A DNA stretch of 64,000 nucleotides from positions 62,001-126,000 of the forward strand of contig JAFYZT010000008.1 of assembly GCA_017548605.1 (NCBI GenBank), in the 5' to 3' direction. A program made the translations under genes and the position numbers. Position 1 is the stretch's first letter; every line of letters starts with the position of its first letter. The notes under the pieces were generated by a model. That model was not told where the DNA came from and did no database searches. It saw only the letters and a program-made list of their open reading frames with translations. Of the stretch, positions 8,083 to 17,094 are shown in pieces. The DNA comes from Prevotella sp. (GTDB lineage Bacteria > Bacteroidota > Bacteroidia > Bacteroidales > Bacteroidaceae).

Positions 8083-8829
8083 TTATTTACCCCGTTTCTG
8101 TTTGTACTGACGTGATGCCGCCTGCGCCTGACGAATAGCCGCCTCAGCCTCATCGAGGTATCCGCCGTATTCACTGGCTCCGGCAGCTTGCAGTTCAGCA
8201 CGTGCTTTCCGGATTTCGGCCAGGGCTTGTTCCACCTCGGCATCAGTCATCTCCATCTGCTGGTCGGCCTGCTGCAGTTTCTGCTGCGCCGCTGCAGCAT
8301 CTGTTTTGCTCTTGCCAGCCTGTGTCTGTGTCGTCTGTGCGCTCTGCTCTTTTTGCTGTACTTGTTGCTTGAGTGTTTCGGTGAGTTGTTGTTCGTAGAT
8401 GACATCTAACAGTTTTTCGTGGACTACCCATGGCAGGTCGTTATTGACGAACCAGTTGGGGTCTTCCTTGGCCATCCACTCCATGTCTTCCTTGGTGACG
8501 GACTCGGGATCGCGTCCGAGAAAACTACCTGTGCTGTCTTTCCACACCCATGTCTTGCGTTTGGGGTCCCACTCCTTGTGAACATAGGGATTGTTACCCG
8601 ACTTGTCGCCGTTGAAGAAGACGAACTGGTCTATTTTGTCTATGGGGAGTGCTTCTTCCGAAGAGCAGAGATAGTCACCGTTGCTGTTTGTCCAGTATTT
8701 TTCCCCGGTCTTGGGGTTGGTGGTCTCATGTACGCCAGGTGCCTCTGTATTGACGAAGCAGATGGCCTGTAGTGACAATGGCACAGTCATAGTGGCCATG
8801 CAGAGTGTAAGGATTTTTAGGATTCTCAT
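8083..8829 (-). CDS. Exported protein with C-terminal coiled coil, unknown function
   Basis: 248 residues. An N-terminal signal peptide (MRILKILTLCMATMTVPLSLQA) is followed by a Trp-rich segment of about 110 residues (KEWDPKRKTWVWKD, MEWMAKEDPNWF) and then a long Gln/Ala/Glu-rich helix from about residue 140 to the end, predicted to be a coiled coil. I do not recognise the family. It lies between a lipoprotein and a Na/Pi transporter gene on the same strand, 35 bases from the latter, so all three may form one transcript. Confidence 0.7.
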   Translation of the reverse strand: MRILKILTLCMATMTVPLSLQAICFVNTEAPGVHETTNPKTGEKYWTNSNGDYLCSSEEALPIDKIDQFVFFNGDKSGNNPYVHKEWDPKRKTWVWKDSTGSFLGRDPESVTKEDMEWMAKEDPNWFVNNDLPWVVHEKLLDVIYEQQLTETLKQQVQQKEQSAQTTQTQAGKSKTDAAAAQQKLQQADQQMEMTDAEVEQALAEIRKARAELQAAGASEYGGYLDEAEAAIRQAQAASRQYKQKRGK

Positions 8830-8864
8830 AGTTATATAAATGATTGGTAAATAATGTCAAGACC

Positions 8865-10574
8865 TCACCACATTTCTTTCTGCCGCTGTCCCATACGTGC
8901 CTCCACCACGTTGACCACATAGTCACCTAGTTTCTCACATTCGTTGATGATGTCCATGTAGATGGTGCCCACGGCGTAAGTGTATTCGTGGTTGTTCACA
9001 TCGATGATGTTCTGGCTCTTGAGTTGGTTGCGGTAGTTGTTAATCTCGTTTTCTATATTGAACGTACGGTTTACGTCGAAAACTTCTTTCCTTCCTCCCA
9101 TGAGTGCGTTCATCTGTGTCAGGGCGGAGTCGGTCAGCGTGAACATTTGGTGGATATGTTCGTATTGCTTTTCGTTGAAATGGTCTTCCTTGGTGATGAA
9201 CTTGCGGTTGATGGTGCGGGCGATGTTGTAGCATGAGTCGCCGATGCTCTCCAACTCGCTGATTTCGCGTAGCATGGCGCGTATTTTTGCTTTCGTCTCG
9301 TCGGAGAGATGGGCATCGCTCACATGGTCGAGATACTTGGCTATTTCCAACTCCATATTGTCGCTGATACCCTCGTATTTCTCGATGCGTGAGAACAGTT
9401 TGTTGAACTGTTGGCCGTCTTTCTCCGTTACCAGGGTCTGTACCATTCCGAACATACGCTGGATGCGTTCCGAGAACGAGCGTATTTCTTTTTGAGCCTC
9501 CAGCACCGAAAGTTCCGGTGTCTTCATGATACCCGAGGTGATAAAATGTAGCCTGAAATCCTCTTCCTCATCTTGTTTCTTTTGTTTGATGACACGGCAG
9601 ACAAATTTCTCTATCTGCGGCACGAACCAGATAAGCAACAGTGTGTTAGTGACGTTGAATGCCGAGTGGAAAGCCGCCAGCACCATCGATGCCTTGATGG
9701 CGAACCCTGGTGCCGTTGGTGCCATGTTGCGGTCAAAGCCCACGATATGGCACACCATGTTAAAGAAGGGATTGAGTAATATGAGTACCCAAAGAACGCC
9801 GAGGCAATTGATGGAGAGGTGGGCGAAGGCAGCCCTCCTCGCCTGCGTGTTGGCTCCCATGGCCACAATGTTCGATGTGATGGTTGTTCCGATGTTTTCG
9901 CCCAGCACGAGCATGATGCCCTGGTCGATACTCAACACACCGGTGGAGCAGAGTGTCATGGTGATGGCCATGATGGCCGCCGACGACTGCACGCAGAGGG
10001 TGAGCACGGTACCGGCTAGTAAGAAGAGCAGCGAGTTCCAGAAATTCTTGTCGTTGAAATTCTCGAAGAAGGCGCTGATGGCTCCTGTAGTGTCGTTCAT
10101 CACCAAGTCTTGGCCTGTGGCTTTCAGCGTGCCCAGTCCGAGGAAAAGGAAGGCCACGCCGAAAAGGAAGTCGCCCAAGATGCGGCGTTTCTTCATATAG
10201 ATGAGGATAATGCCGAGGAAGAAGGCGGGATAAACAAAGTCGGTGATATTAAACGAGAATCCCAAACTCATGATCCATGCCGTGACGGTCGTTCCGATGT
10301 GGGCACCCATGATGACGGAGATGGCCTGTACGAGGGTGAGCAGTCCCGCGTTGACAAACGATACGGTCATCAATGTGGTAGCTGTTGACGACTGCACCGC
10401 CGCGGTGACAAACATACCCGTTAGCATGCCCGTGAAGCGGTTGGTGGTCATGGCACCGAGCACATGGCGCAGCTGGGGACCCGCCATTTTCTGCAAACTG
10501 TCGCTCATGGATTTCATACCATACATGAGCAGGGCGAGCGACCCAATGAGTTTGAAAAAGATCCAAATCGACAT
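8865..10574 (-). CDS. Na+/phosphate cotransporter family protein with PhoU-like domain
   Basis: A 569-residue inner-membrane protein. The first ~330 residues hold hydrophobic helices with the inverted duplication typical of NptA/YjbB Na/Pi cotransporters, marked by VQSSTATT and VQSSAAIMA. The soluble C-terminal ~220 residues are a PhoU-like helical bundle (EKYEGISDNMELEIAKYLDHV and ISELESIGDSC). It may take up or export phosphate and link this to regulation. It is the first minus-strand gene of its group. The 90-base spacer to the divergent kinase gene shows no clear -7 box for it. Confidence 0.9.
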   Translation of the reverse strand: MSIWIFFKLIGSLALLMYGMKSMSDSLQKMAGPQLRHVLGAMTTNRFTGMLTGMFVTAAVQSSTATTLMTVSFVNAGLLTLVQAISVIMGAHIGTTVTAWIMSLGFSFNITDFVYPAFFLGIILIYMKKRRILGDFLFGVAFLFLGLGTLKATGQDLVMNDTTGAISAFFENFNDKNFWNSLLFLLAGTVLTLCVQSSAAIMAITMTLCSTGVLSIDQGIMLVLGENIGTTITSNIVAMGANTQARRAAFAHLSINCLGVLWVLILLNPFFNMVCHIVGFDRNMAPTAPGFAIKASMVLAAFHSAFNVTNTLLLIWFVPQIEKFVCRVIKQKKQDEEEDFRLHFITSGIMKTPELSVLEAQKEIRSFSERIQRMFGMVQTLVTEKDGQQFNKLFSRIEKYEGISDNMELEIAKYLDHVSDAHLSDETKAKIRAMLREISELESIGDSCYNIARTINRKFITKEDHFNEKQYEHIHQMFTLTDSALTQMNALMGGRKEVFDVNRTFNIENEINNYRNQLKSQNIIDVNNHEYTYAVGTIYMDIINECEKLGDYVVNVVEARMGQRQKEMW

Positions 10575-10664
10575 AAAATAATGCTTTTTTTCTGGTGATG
10601 GTCGATGGTTTGCGTTTTTTTTCTTACCTTTACACGGTGTTTAACGCTTTAATGACAAACGGCC

Positions 10665-12323
10665 ATGAACCAGACAGTACAAATCCGTTGCAAAAATAAT
10701 AAAAAAACTCAAAAATTCCCAATAGGCAGCACACTTTATGATATTTTTCAAGGTTTCGAGCTTGAAATGCCCTACGGGCCTGTAAATGCCAAGGTGAACA
10801 ATAAAGTGGAGGGCATGGACTTCCGAGTATTCCACGACAAAGACGTGGAGTTTCTCGACCTTTCTTCTTCTTCGGGAAATCGCGCGTACACACGTACCTT
10901 GTTTTTTGTCCTTTGCAAGGCTGTTCATGACCTTTTCCCCACGGGCAGTGTGACCATTGATATTCCCGTGAGCAACGGCTATTATTGTGACCTCTGTCTG
11001 GGTCGTGCCGTCACTCTTCAGGATGTTGATGCGCTACGCCGTCGCATGCAGGAGATTATCGATGCGGGTTATGAAATCGGACATTATGAATGTCCTACCG
11101 ATGAGGCCTTGCAGATTTTCGAGGAAAGGGGCACCAGTTCAAAGGTGAAACTGTTGCGCACCATAGGTCGGCTCTATACCACCTATTACGACATCGACGG
11201 ATATGCTGATTATTACTATGGTTCGCTGCTTACCAATACCAATCAGTTACACCTGTTCGATGTGGTGAAATATTATGACGGAGTGTTGCTTCGCGCTCCC
11301 CTGAAAAGTGACCCGTCGGCTTTGGGACCACTGATTCGGCAAGACAAGATGTTCAGCATTTTCAAGGAACAGCATCGCTGGCAGGAGATTCTGGGCATGA
11401 CCACCATCGGAGACTTCAACGAGGCGGTGATGGCGGGTTATGCCACTCAGATTGTCAATGTGTCGGAATCGTTGCAGGAGAAGAAGATAGCGCATATCGC
11501 CGAGCAGATTGCCGATCGTCGTGGCGTGCGTGTGGTACTCATTGCCGGTCCTTCGTCGAGTGGCAAGACCACCACATGCAAGCGACTAGCCATCCAACTG
11601 GCTTGTAACGGTCTGAAACCTATCATGCTCTCACTCGATGACTTCTTCCTCGACCGTGAGTTCACGCCTCGCGATGAAACGGGCGACTATGATTTTGAGA
11701 GCCTCTATGCTTTGGACATACCGTTGCTCAATGATACGCTGAATGCCTTACTCCGTGGTGAGGAGGTGCAGTTGCCGAAGTACAATTTCCAGAAAGGTGC
11801 CAAGGAGAAAGGGAAGAAACTGCGTCTTGGTACTAACGAGGTGTTGGTTATTGAGGGCATACACGCCCTGAACCCGGAACTCACTAAACAAGTGCCCGAG
11901 GAACAGAAGTTCCGTGTCTATGCCTCGGCGCTCACATCCATCCTTCTCGACCGTCATAATTATATCCCTACCACTGACAATCGTCTTCTTCGTCGTATCA
12001 TTCGCGACTATAAATACCGTGGTGTGAGTGCTGAGGAGACGATACGTCGCTGGCCGTCGGTCAGGGCAGGTGAGCAGAAATGGATATTCCCGTTCCAAGA
12101 GAATGCCGATGAGATGTTCAACACCGCCATGATATATGAACTGGCAGTTATACGCCAGCAGGCCGAACCGTTGCTCGAACTGGTGCCCGAACGTGCCGAT
12201 GAATATTCCGAGGCCTACCGCCTGAAGAAATTCTTACGTTATATCCGGCCTATTCCCAACAAACAGTTGCCGCCCACTTCATTACTCCGTGAGTTCCTCG
12301 GTGGCAGCTCGTTTAAGTATTGA
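10665..12323 (+). CDS. Nucleoside (uridine-type) kinase with N-terminal TGS/ThrRS-like region
   Basis: 552 residues in three parts. Residues ~1-65 resemble a TGS domain (PIGSTLYDIFQGF). Residues ~70-230 resemble the second additional domain of threonyl-tRNA synthetases (TGSVTIDIPVSNGYYCD). The C-terminal part is a uridine/phosphoribulokinase-type P-loop kinase (GPSSSGKTTT near 287-296, SLDDFFLDR, EGIHALNP). It should phosphorylate a nucleoside in pyrimidine salvage; the role of the synthetase-like front is unknown. The family is typical of Bacteroidota and some Clostridia. Single gene ending before a strong hairpin. Confidence 0.9.
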   Translation: MNQTVQIRCKNNKKTQKFPIGSTLYDIFQGFELEMPYGPVNAKVNNKVEGMDFRVFHDKDVEFLDLSSSSGNRAYTRTLFFVLCKAVHDLFPTGSVTIDIPVSNGYYCDLCLGRAVTLQDVDALRRRMQEIIDAGYEIGHYECPTDEALQIFEERGTSSKVKLLRTIGRLYTTYYDIDGYADYYYGSLLTNTNQLHLFDVVKYYDGVLLRAPLKSDPSALGPLIRQDKMFSIFKEQHRWQEILGMTTIGDFNEAVMAGYATQIVNVSESLQEKKIAHIAEQIADRRGVRVVLIAGPSSSGKTTTCKRLAIQLACNGLKPIMLSLDDFFLDREFTPRDETGDYDFESLYALDIPLLNDTLNALLRGEEVQLPKYNFQKGAKEKGKKLRLGTNEVLVIEGIHALNPELTKQVPEEQKFRVYASALTSILLDRHNYIPTTDNRLLRRIIRDYKYRGVSAEETIRRWPSVRAGEQKWIFPFQENADEMFNTAMIYELAVIRQQAEPLLELVPERADEYSEAYRLKKFLRYIRPIPNKQLPPTSLLREFLGGSSFKY

Positions 12324-12325
12324 TT

Positions 12326-12350
12326 TACCCCTAACCTTCCAAAGGGAGGG
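12326..12350. repeat. Partial GC-rich palindrome copy
   Basis: TACCCCTAACC then CTTCCAAAGGGAGGG, a degraded copy of the intergenic palindrome family, placed 2 bases after the kinase stop codon. Confidence 0.6.
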
Positions 12351-12374
12351 AGGAAGAATTTCCCAAGACTTGTC

Positions 12375-12415
12375 AAAAAAGAAATATGCGGGGTATTCCC
12401 GCATATTTCTTTTTT
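12375..12415. terminator. Bidirectional terminator (kinase / DUF3298 lipoprotein)
   Basis: A perfect 18-base stem (A6 GAAATATGCGGG with its complement ending in T6) and a 5-base loop, between convergent genes. The A and T runs make it work in both directions. Confidence 0.85.
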
Positions 12416-12419
12416 GTTA

Positions 12420-12453
12420 TTACTCCTTGGAAGGGTAGGAGTGGGTATTTTAT
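12420..12453. repeat. Partial GC-rich palindrome copy with GGGTATTTTA tail
   Basis: Carries CCTTGGAAGGGTAGGAGTGGGTATTTTA-type sequence, the same tail as copies at 25172 and 37975. It forms a degenerate inverted pair with the copy at 12326 around the terminator and overlaps the end of the lipoprotein gene. Confidence 0.55.
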
Positions 12454-13265
12454 TTGACTGTCTTGGCGAACTCAGCTTCAAGCCAGCCGTTTTTCTTCAT
12501 GTCTTTCAACGAGAGGCTTGCCTCAGGTAAACCGAAAGCGTATGGCAGGATTTCATATTGCTGATATATGAACACCACGCTATCATTGTTGATGTAAATA
12601 CCTTTTTCCGGCAATTCTACAATATTATCCTTGCCCGTTTCATCCTTTAACGGTGATTCAGCCTCGTTGTAATCACTACCCATCGTGTCCTTGAGGTATT
12701 TCTCCAGTTCTTGGGTCACGGCTTTCCTCACCTCATCAATCTTGTCTTGTGCCAGGATATTCTTGCCGAGTACCTTGCCATCGGCCTTGTTGAATGTAAC
12801 GCCTTCAAAAAGAGCTGATCCGTGTGCACCAGCCAGATACACATCTTGTATCACACCCATGGTGATTATCTGATCGTTCTCATACAAAATCTTGATTTCC
12901 ATCTCATGCCAAAGGTTGGGACCTTCCGGGTCGTCGCCTTCATAGTCGGCATCTTCCTTCATTTCATTCGCCCTGTTCTCGACGAAGAAGCGGGCCATGG
13001 CCTTGAGGTCGTTGGCGTCAACACTGTCGTTTGCTTCGACAGCAGCCTTGATCATTTGGTTGATGCTCTTGGTCAAGGCTTCGTTTCCAACGGGAACGAC
13101 AATCTTTATCTTTGTGGAGATGTCTTGTTTACCTTGGTGTATTTTGAGGGAATCTATCACGCTGTCCGTTTTTGGACTGTTGTCAGCTTCTGGTGTTCCC
13201 GTTCCATTTTTGTTACATGCCATGATGAGCAGCATGGCACAGGCAAAAAACAATAATTTTTTCAT
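12450..13265 (-). CDS. DUF3298 (RsiV-like) lipoprotein
   Basis: A 271-residue lipoprotein with lipobox LIMAC (Cys17). The middle holds a DUF4163-like strand-rich segment and the C-terminal half is DUF3298 (YLAGAHGS, FNKADGKVLGKNIL, QQYEILPYAFG). The fold is known from RsiV, an anti-sigma factor that binds lysozyme, but there is no N-terminal sigma-binding part or transmembrane helix here, only a lipid anchor. It could bind an envelope ligand (inference). Last of five consecutive minus-strand exported-protein genes. Confidence 0.82.
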   Translation of the reverse strand: MKKLLFFACAMLLIMACNKNGTGTPEADNSPKTDSVIDSLKIHQGKQDISTKIKIVVPVGNEALTKSINQMIKAAVEANDSVDANDLKAMARFFVENRANEMKEDADYEGDDPEGPNLWHEMEIKILYENDQIITMGVIQDVYLAGAHGSALFEGVTFNKADGKVLGKNILAQDKIDEVRKAVTQELEKYLKDTMGSDYNEAESPLKDETGKDNIVELPEKGIYINNDSVVFIYQQYEILPYAFGLPEASLSLKDMKKNGWLEAEFAKTVK

Positions 13266-13327
13266 GTCGTAGTGTTATTGAAATGTTTGTTTTATAGTTA
13301 TTAATTTCAAAAAGAGAATATCGTTGC

Positions 13328-14398
13328 TTACCACTCTTCCGTGCGTTCTTCCACGGCTTTGATGGTTTCTGCATTGAGTTGCTCCAGCGGAGTGAGGTGT
13401 ACCTGATTATTGTCGGCCACGGGCTTGTATCCTTTCACCTTGCTGAAACGTTGCTGCAGGTCGGGGGAATTGAACTTATACCCATGACGTGCCCAAATCT
13501 CGTTGCGCATAATACGCAAATCTTCTTTATCATAACCTTCAATCATACCTACGGTAAGCGGTTGTGTGGATGCGAAACCATAACGCCATTGCTGTTGGTC
13601 TTCCTGTGACAGTGAAAGGGATATGGTCTTGCCCCCGTTCATGGGTTCCCACAGTTCTTCATCCTGACTGTCTTGTTTCACCTCAGTGAGCGTCATTTTC
13701 CCTTTGGCAGCCTCCACGCTCCAGTGTGAGCCGTCGTTGAGGGTAATGACGTTGTAAGGTGTGTCGTAAACATATTCGAACTTATATTTGCCGCTGCCCG
13801 AGGGGAAAGAGTAGCTTTGATCGGCTTTTAAGGTATAGCGTTTGCCGTCGGCACTTTGCCAGTTGCCCGACATCCATTGAGCCATACTGGCTTGCATGGA
13901 AGCATCCAGTGCTTTCATGCCGTCGTCGGTACTCAGGAGAACAGAACGCACTCCCAATGTCTTATGCTTGATGACGATGACCGGCTTGCCGTCAAAGGCT
14001 TTCAGCTCTGCGGTCAGGTCGTTGGGTTCCAGTCCGAGCATTCCACGTGCCGATACGGATGCTTCAGCTTCCATCTCCGGGTCGTTTTCCCAAAGAGCAG
14101 GTACCACCTTATAACGATTGTTGCCGTTGGCCTTCAGTCCAAATACAGCACCACCCTCGTGGAGTGTACCTCCGAAGAAGACGAGCACATCGCCATCCTT
14201 GCGCACCTGGAACCATTCCAAGCCATCATGCCATTTTGAACCTACTTCAATGGAAGCCTTGACGGCCTCTGCTGATTGTGTTTGGGTGGACTCTTGGTTG
14301 GTGCCCTTCTCACCCGTTTCCGCTGTTTTTTTTGCATTGCCGTTGCATGCCATCATCGAGATGAGAGCCACGGTCAAGAATAATGATTTTCTAATCAT
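13328..14398 (-). CDS. YARHG domain lipoprotein
   Basis: A 356-residue lipoprotein (lipobox ISMMAC, Cys18). Residues ~50-270 form a two-part region shared with the next gene upstream (WHDGLEWFQVRKDG, GTLHEGG, then a second part ending VKQDSQDEELW). The C-terminus is a YARHG domain (LRIMRNEIWARHGYKF), a small extracellular module named for this motif. It lies 79 bases after its paralogue. The role is unknown; YARHG proteins are often linked to peptidoglycan or peptidase contexts (family knowledge, uncertain). Confidence 0.82.
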   Translation of the reverse strand: MIRKSLFLTVALISMMACNGNAKKTAETGEKGTNQESTQTQSAEAVKASIEVGSKWHDGLEWFQVRKDGDVLVFFGGTLHEGGAVFGLKANGNNRYKVVPALWENDPEMEAEASVSARGMLGLEPNDLTAELKAFDGKPVIVIKHKTLGVRSVLLSTDDGMKALDASMQASMAQWMSGNWQSADGKRYTLKADQSYSFPSGSGKYKFEYVYDTPYNVITLNDGSHWSVEAAKGKMTLTEVKQDSQDEELWEPMNGGKTISLSLSQEDQQQWRYGFASTQPLTVGMIEGYDKEDLRIMRNEIWARHGYKFNSPDLQQRFSKVKGYKPVADNNQVHLTPLEQLNAETIKAVEERTEEW

Positions 14399-14477
14399 GG
14401 TGAATTTTAATAAAATATCAAATAGGGATTATAAGTTGTTCCACGTGCAAAATTGATTTCTCTTTGTTATTGGAAGA

Positions 14478-15380
14478 TTAGTCTGCTTCGTTCGCAGCCA
14501 TGGCTTCCAGCAACTGCAGATTGATTGTTTCTATTTCGCTGGCCTTGTCACCCTTGGCTTTCAAGGCATCAATCATCTTTTTGCGCTCACCCTTGGTGAA
14601 ATAGCTCAGTTGTGAGGTCGTGAGAACATCTTTCGACACGTTGCCAGTCTGGTCTTCCGAACCCTGTACACGCTTCAGTACGATGGGCTGTCCAGCATCG
14701 TCCCATACTTCTTCGTCTTCTTTCGACTGCTTCACTGGTTGCAGTGTCGCTCCATCGTCGGTGCGCTCTAAGGTGAAAGCATCATTGCCCAGCTTGAATG
14801 TTCCAGAAGGCAGGTCGTACATAGTAACCGGTTCGAAGGTGGTGGCTTCAGCATTCAGTCCGGTCACCTCGGGTTTGTCAACACTGAACACCACCTTTGT
14901 TCCGTCTTCTTTCGTATATTCACCACTGAAGAGGTAACGCAGTAAATCTGCTTTCATCGTTTGGTTGATATCGCTGGTCTCCACATAGACAGCTATAGCC
15001 TTGTTATTCTTATCATACTGTATGAGCATTTTCTTGTCGTTGAATACCTTCGGTAAGAACTTGTCCCCTTCTTCTCCCGTGAAGACATAGCCTTCATAAT
15101 AGTTGGAGTCGTTTTTTGCTAGTCCATTGTTACCCTTGGCACCTACGAATCCCTCTTCTGTGGGTACGAGCGCGAACATGATACCTCCTTCATGTACACT
15201 GCCGCCTTCGCAGTTGAAGATGCTGTCAGCTTTTGTGACGTTGAAGAAGTAGAGTCCGTCCGTCCAGGTCTTACCTGCGATGTCGAAGTTCTCCTCATTA
15301 CCTTTGTTTCCCTGATTGTGGCAAGCTCCCAGTCCCATCAGTCCGATGGCGAGAATTGCCAGAAAAGCCTTTTTTTTCAT
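14478..15380 (-). CDS. Lipoprotein, paralogue of the YARHG protein with degenerate C-terminus
   Basis: A 300-residue lipoprotein (lipobox GLGAC, Cys20). It aligns with the downstream YARHG protein across most of its length: WTDGLYFFNVTKAD, GSVHEGGIMF and VKQSKEDEEVW match the paralogue in order. At the C-terminus, SYFTKGERKKMIDALKAKG lies where the paralogue has its YARHG motif, so that domain looks decayed. It has a strong promoter of its own. Tandem duplication followed by divergence is the likely history. Confidence 0.75.
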   Translation of the reverse strand: MKKKAFLAILAIGLMGLGACHNQGNKGNEENFDIAGKTWTDGLYFFNVTKADSIFNCEGGSVHEGGIMFALVPTEEGFVGAKGNNGLAKNDSNYYEGYVFTGEEGDKFLPKVFNDKKMLIQYDKNNKAIAVYVETSDINQTMKADLLRYLFSGEYTKEDGTKVVFSVDKPEVTGLNAEATTFEPVTMYDLPSGTFKLGNDAFTLERTDDGATLQPVKQSKEDEEVWDDAGQPIVLKRVQGSEDQTGNVSKDVLTTSQLSYFTKGERKKMIDALKAKGDKASEIETINLQLLEAMAANEAD

Positions 15381-15443
15381 ATGTTTTCTAATAAATTATT
15401 AATGAATGAACAGACCTATAATTATGAGTGCTCATAATTCGTG

Positions 15444-15474
15444 CAAATTTAAGTAAAATAAAAAAATGTGACAA
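15444..15474 (-). promoter_or_regulatory. Promoter for the paralogue/YARHG lipoprotein genes
   Basis: Minus strand: TTG (15474-15472), a 20-base spacer, TAAATTTG (15451-15444) followed by CAC. It lies just past the terminator of the upstream lipoprotein gene and starts a new transcription unit. Confidence 0.65.
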
Positions 15475-15478
15475 ATAA

Positions 15479-15517
15479 AAGTGTGGATTTTTGCAAAAAA
15501 AGCAAAAGTCCACACTT
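15479..15517 (-). terminator. Terminator of the 187-residue lipoprotein gene
   Basis: A 16-base stem with one G-T pair (AAGTGTGGATTTTTGC and GCAAAAGTCCACACTT), a 7-base loop, and T-rich sequence after it on the minus strand. The GTGTGGATTTTTG arm also occurs in the hairpin at 17059. Confidence 0.75.
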
Positions 15518-15596
15518 ATTTTATGATTGATGGGTGATTATATCCGGTCATTGCTGACCGCCAGCCATCGTGTTTGGGGATAAACAGAAAACAGTA

Positions 15597-16160
15597 TTAT
15601 TTGTCGTTTATGAACTCCACGATATACCATTTACCCTTTTCATAGCCGCTTGACCACAACCAATCGGCTTCGTCTCCGTTACCGTTGAACTCAAATTCAA
15701 GGCCTTCTTCTTCACCTGTTTTTTTAGGGGCTTTCTTCATGAAGTCGTTATAGTCAGCTTCACTGCGGAATGCGATGTAACCAGAGGCTACCGACTCTGC
15801 AGTCAGGTGGATAACCACGGCATGATCATCGTCGGCTGTTACTTTCTTGGTAATGCCTTCCTCGTCGATTTCCACCGTTGCTCCCTTTCCGTAATAGTAT
15901 TGCACATTGTCGCACTGTGCCTCTTTTGCTTCCTCCTTGAAGGATTTCAGGACCTTGATACCCATGGAATCAAGCAGGGTCTGAGGTACAGCATCCCAGT
16001 CGGCATCTATCAGGGCAGCCAGGTTTTCGGAGGTAATGTTAGCGGCAGTCGTTTCTGCTTTCTCTGCTTTGTCTGTCGGTTCAGCAGTCTTTGACTTGCA
16101 TGCTGACATGCCAATAGCAGCCAGCGCAACGATTGTCAAGGATAAAAATACTTTCTTCAT
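15597..16160 (-). CDS. Hypothetical lipoprotein
   Basis: A 187-residue predicted lipoprotein with lipobox GMSAC (Cys21) and then a Lys/Glu/Ala-rich linker. The body contains IDADWDAVPQTLLDSMG and YYYGKGATVEIDEEG, and it ends GKWYIVEFINDK. I recognise no family or catalytic motif. It is 53 bases after the FGE-like gene and is probably cotranscribed with it, ending at its own terminator hairpin. Confidence 0.7.
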   Translation of the reverse strand: MKKVFLSLTIVALAAIGMSACKSKTAEPTDKAEKAETTAANITSENLAALIDADWDAVPQTLLDSMGIKVLKSFKEEAKEAQCDNVQYYYGKGATVEIDEEGITKKVTADDDHAVVIHLTAESVASGYIAFRSEADYNDFMKKAPKKTGEEEGLEFEFNGNGDEADWLWSSGYEKGKWYIVEFINDK

Positions 16161-16213
16161 ATTTAATTTAGGTTATTAATGATGATAATTTGCAAAGACA
16201 ACACAGATGGGCA

Positions 16214-16987
16214 TTACATGGCGATGCGGAAACCGAGGCCCGGGGAGATATAGCCGGGTGAGAAACTGCGTATCGATATACGGCAGTCTTTAGGCTCGTT
16301 ACTGAAACTGGCGCCACGTGTTACGTTGGCATCAGCATTGTCATCGGAGACCTTCGGGTTCGTTTGGGCAGCACTGCTGTAAGGGCCGTAACCATCGCAG
16401 CACCACTCCCACACGTTACCGGTCATATCGTAAAGACCCAATTCGTTGGGAGCCTTCAGTTTCACGGGGTGTGTTTTATTGTCGCTGTTACTTTCATACC
16501 AGGCCACGGAGCCGATATCGTTGCTGCCTGCATATTTATAGCCGCGGCTCTTGGTGCCGCCACGCGCAGCAAACTCCCATTCTGCTTCGGTGGGGAGGCG
16601 GAACTTAAGGCCGGTGAGGGCATTCAGTTTCTCTACAAATAATTCGCAGTCTTCCAATGATACCAGTTCCACGGGCATACCGGGAGCCTTGTATTCTGAA
16701 GGATTGTCGCCACCCAAGACTGCCACCCACAGTGCCTGTGTCACTTCCGTCTCGCCGATGTAATAGTCGGAGAGCGTGACTTTGTGGGCGGGTTTCTCGT
16801 TGGCTTTGGCATCGCTTGCTTGCTCCGGTGTGGCTCCCATGGTGTAGGTGCCACCCTTGACAAAGACCATGGTAAACGTGATACCGTTGGCTGTTATGGT
16901 GATGTTTTCACCAGAAGATGCTTTCTGTGCCATAGCTACAGAGCAAGTCATGAGGGTGATGAGTAGAGCGGAAAATAGCTTTTTCAT
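16214..16987 (-). CDS. Formylglycine-generating-enzyme-like (SUMF1/FGE-sulfatase) exported protein
   Basis: 257 residues: signal peptide MKKLFSALLITLMTCSVAMAQ, then one FGE-sulfatase domain. Seen: MGATPEQASDAKANEKPAHKVTLSDYYIGETEVTQALW, LPTEAEWEFAARGG, GNVWEWCCDGYG, RGASFS and GFRIAM. Authentic FGE oxidises a cysteine in sulfatases, but most bacterial relatives, especially those without a sulfatase nearby, bind or modify other substrates or are structural. There is no sulfatase gene in this window. The upstream neighbour is a secreted CHAT protein; FGE-like domains often accompany CHAT/caspase-type proteins in bacteria (family knowledge), so a partnership is possible. Confidence 0.88.
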   Translation of the reverse strand: MKKLFSALLITLMTCSVAMAQKASSGENITITANGITFTMVFVKGGTYTMGATPEQASDAKANEKPAHKVTLSDYYIGETEVTQALWVAVLGGDNPSEYKAPGMPVELVSLEDCELFVEKLNALTGLKFRLPTEAEWEFAARGGTKSRGYKYAGSNDIGSVAWYESNSDNKTHPVKLKAPNELGLYDMTGNVWEWCCDGYGPYSSAAQTNPKVSDDNADANVTRGASFSNEPKDCRISIRSFSPGYISPGLGFRIAM

Positions 16988-17020
16988 GATGTAACTTTTT
17001 TAGTTGATTTAAATTTCATG

Positions 17021-17051
17021 CAAAAATAGGACAAGGTGTGTAATCATACAA
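17021..17051 (-). promoter_or_regulatory. Promoter for the FGE-like gene
   Basis: Minus strand: TTG (17051-17049), a 20-base spacer, TATTTTTG (17028-17021). A clean match to the consensus. Confidence 0.65.
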
Positions 17052-17058
17052 AAAATAT

Positions 17059-17094
17059 AGTGTGGATTTTTGTGCTTTAACAAAATTCCACACT
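17059..17094 (-). terminator. Terminator of the first CHAT gene
   Basis: AGTGTGGATTTTTGT pairs with ACAAAATTCCACACT (one mismatch or wobble) around a 6-base loop, with T runs on both sides. It lies about 130 bases after the CHAT stop codon and shares its arm with the hairpin at 15479. Confidence 0.7.

Noticed and set aside
12450-13265. RsiV-type anti-sigma factor
   Set aside because: It has the DUF3298 domain but a lipid anchor in place of a sigma-binding segment and transmembrane helix, and no sigma gene is adjacent.
16214-16987. True sulfatase-activating formylglycine enzyme
   Set aside because: No sulfatase in the window, and this family has many members with other or unknown roles; only the fold is claimed.
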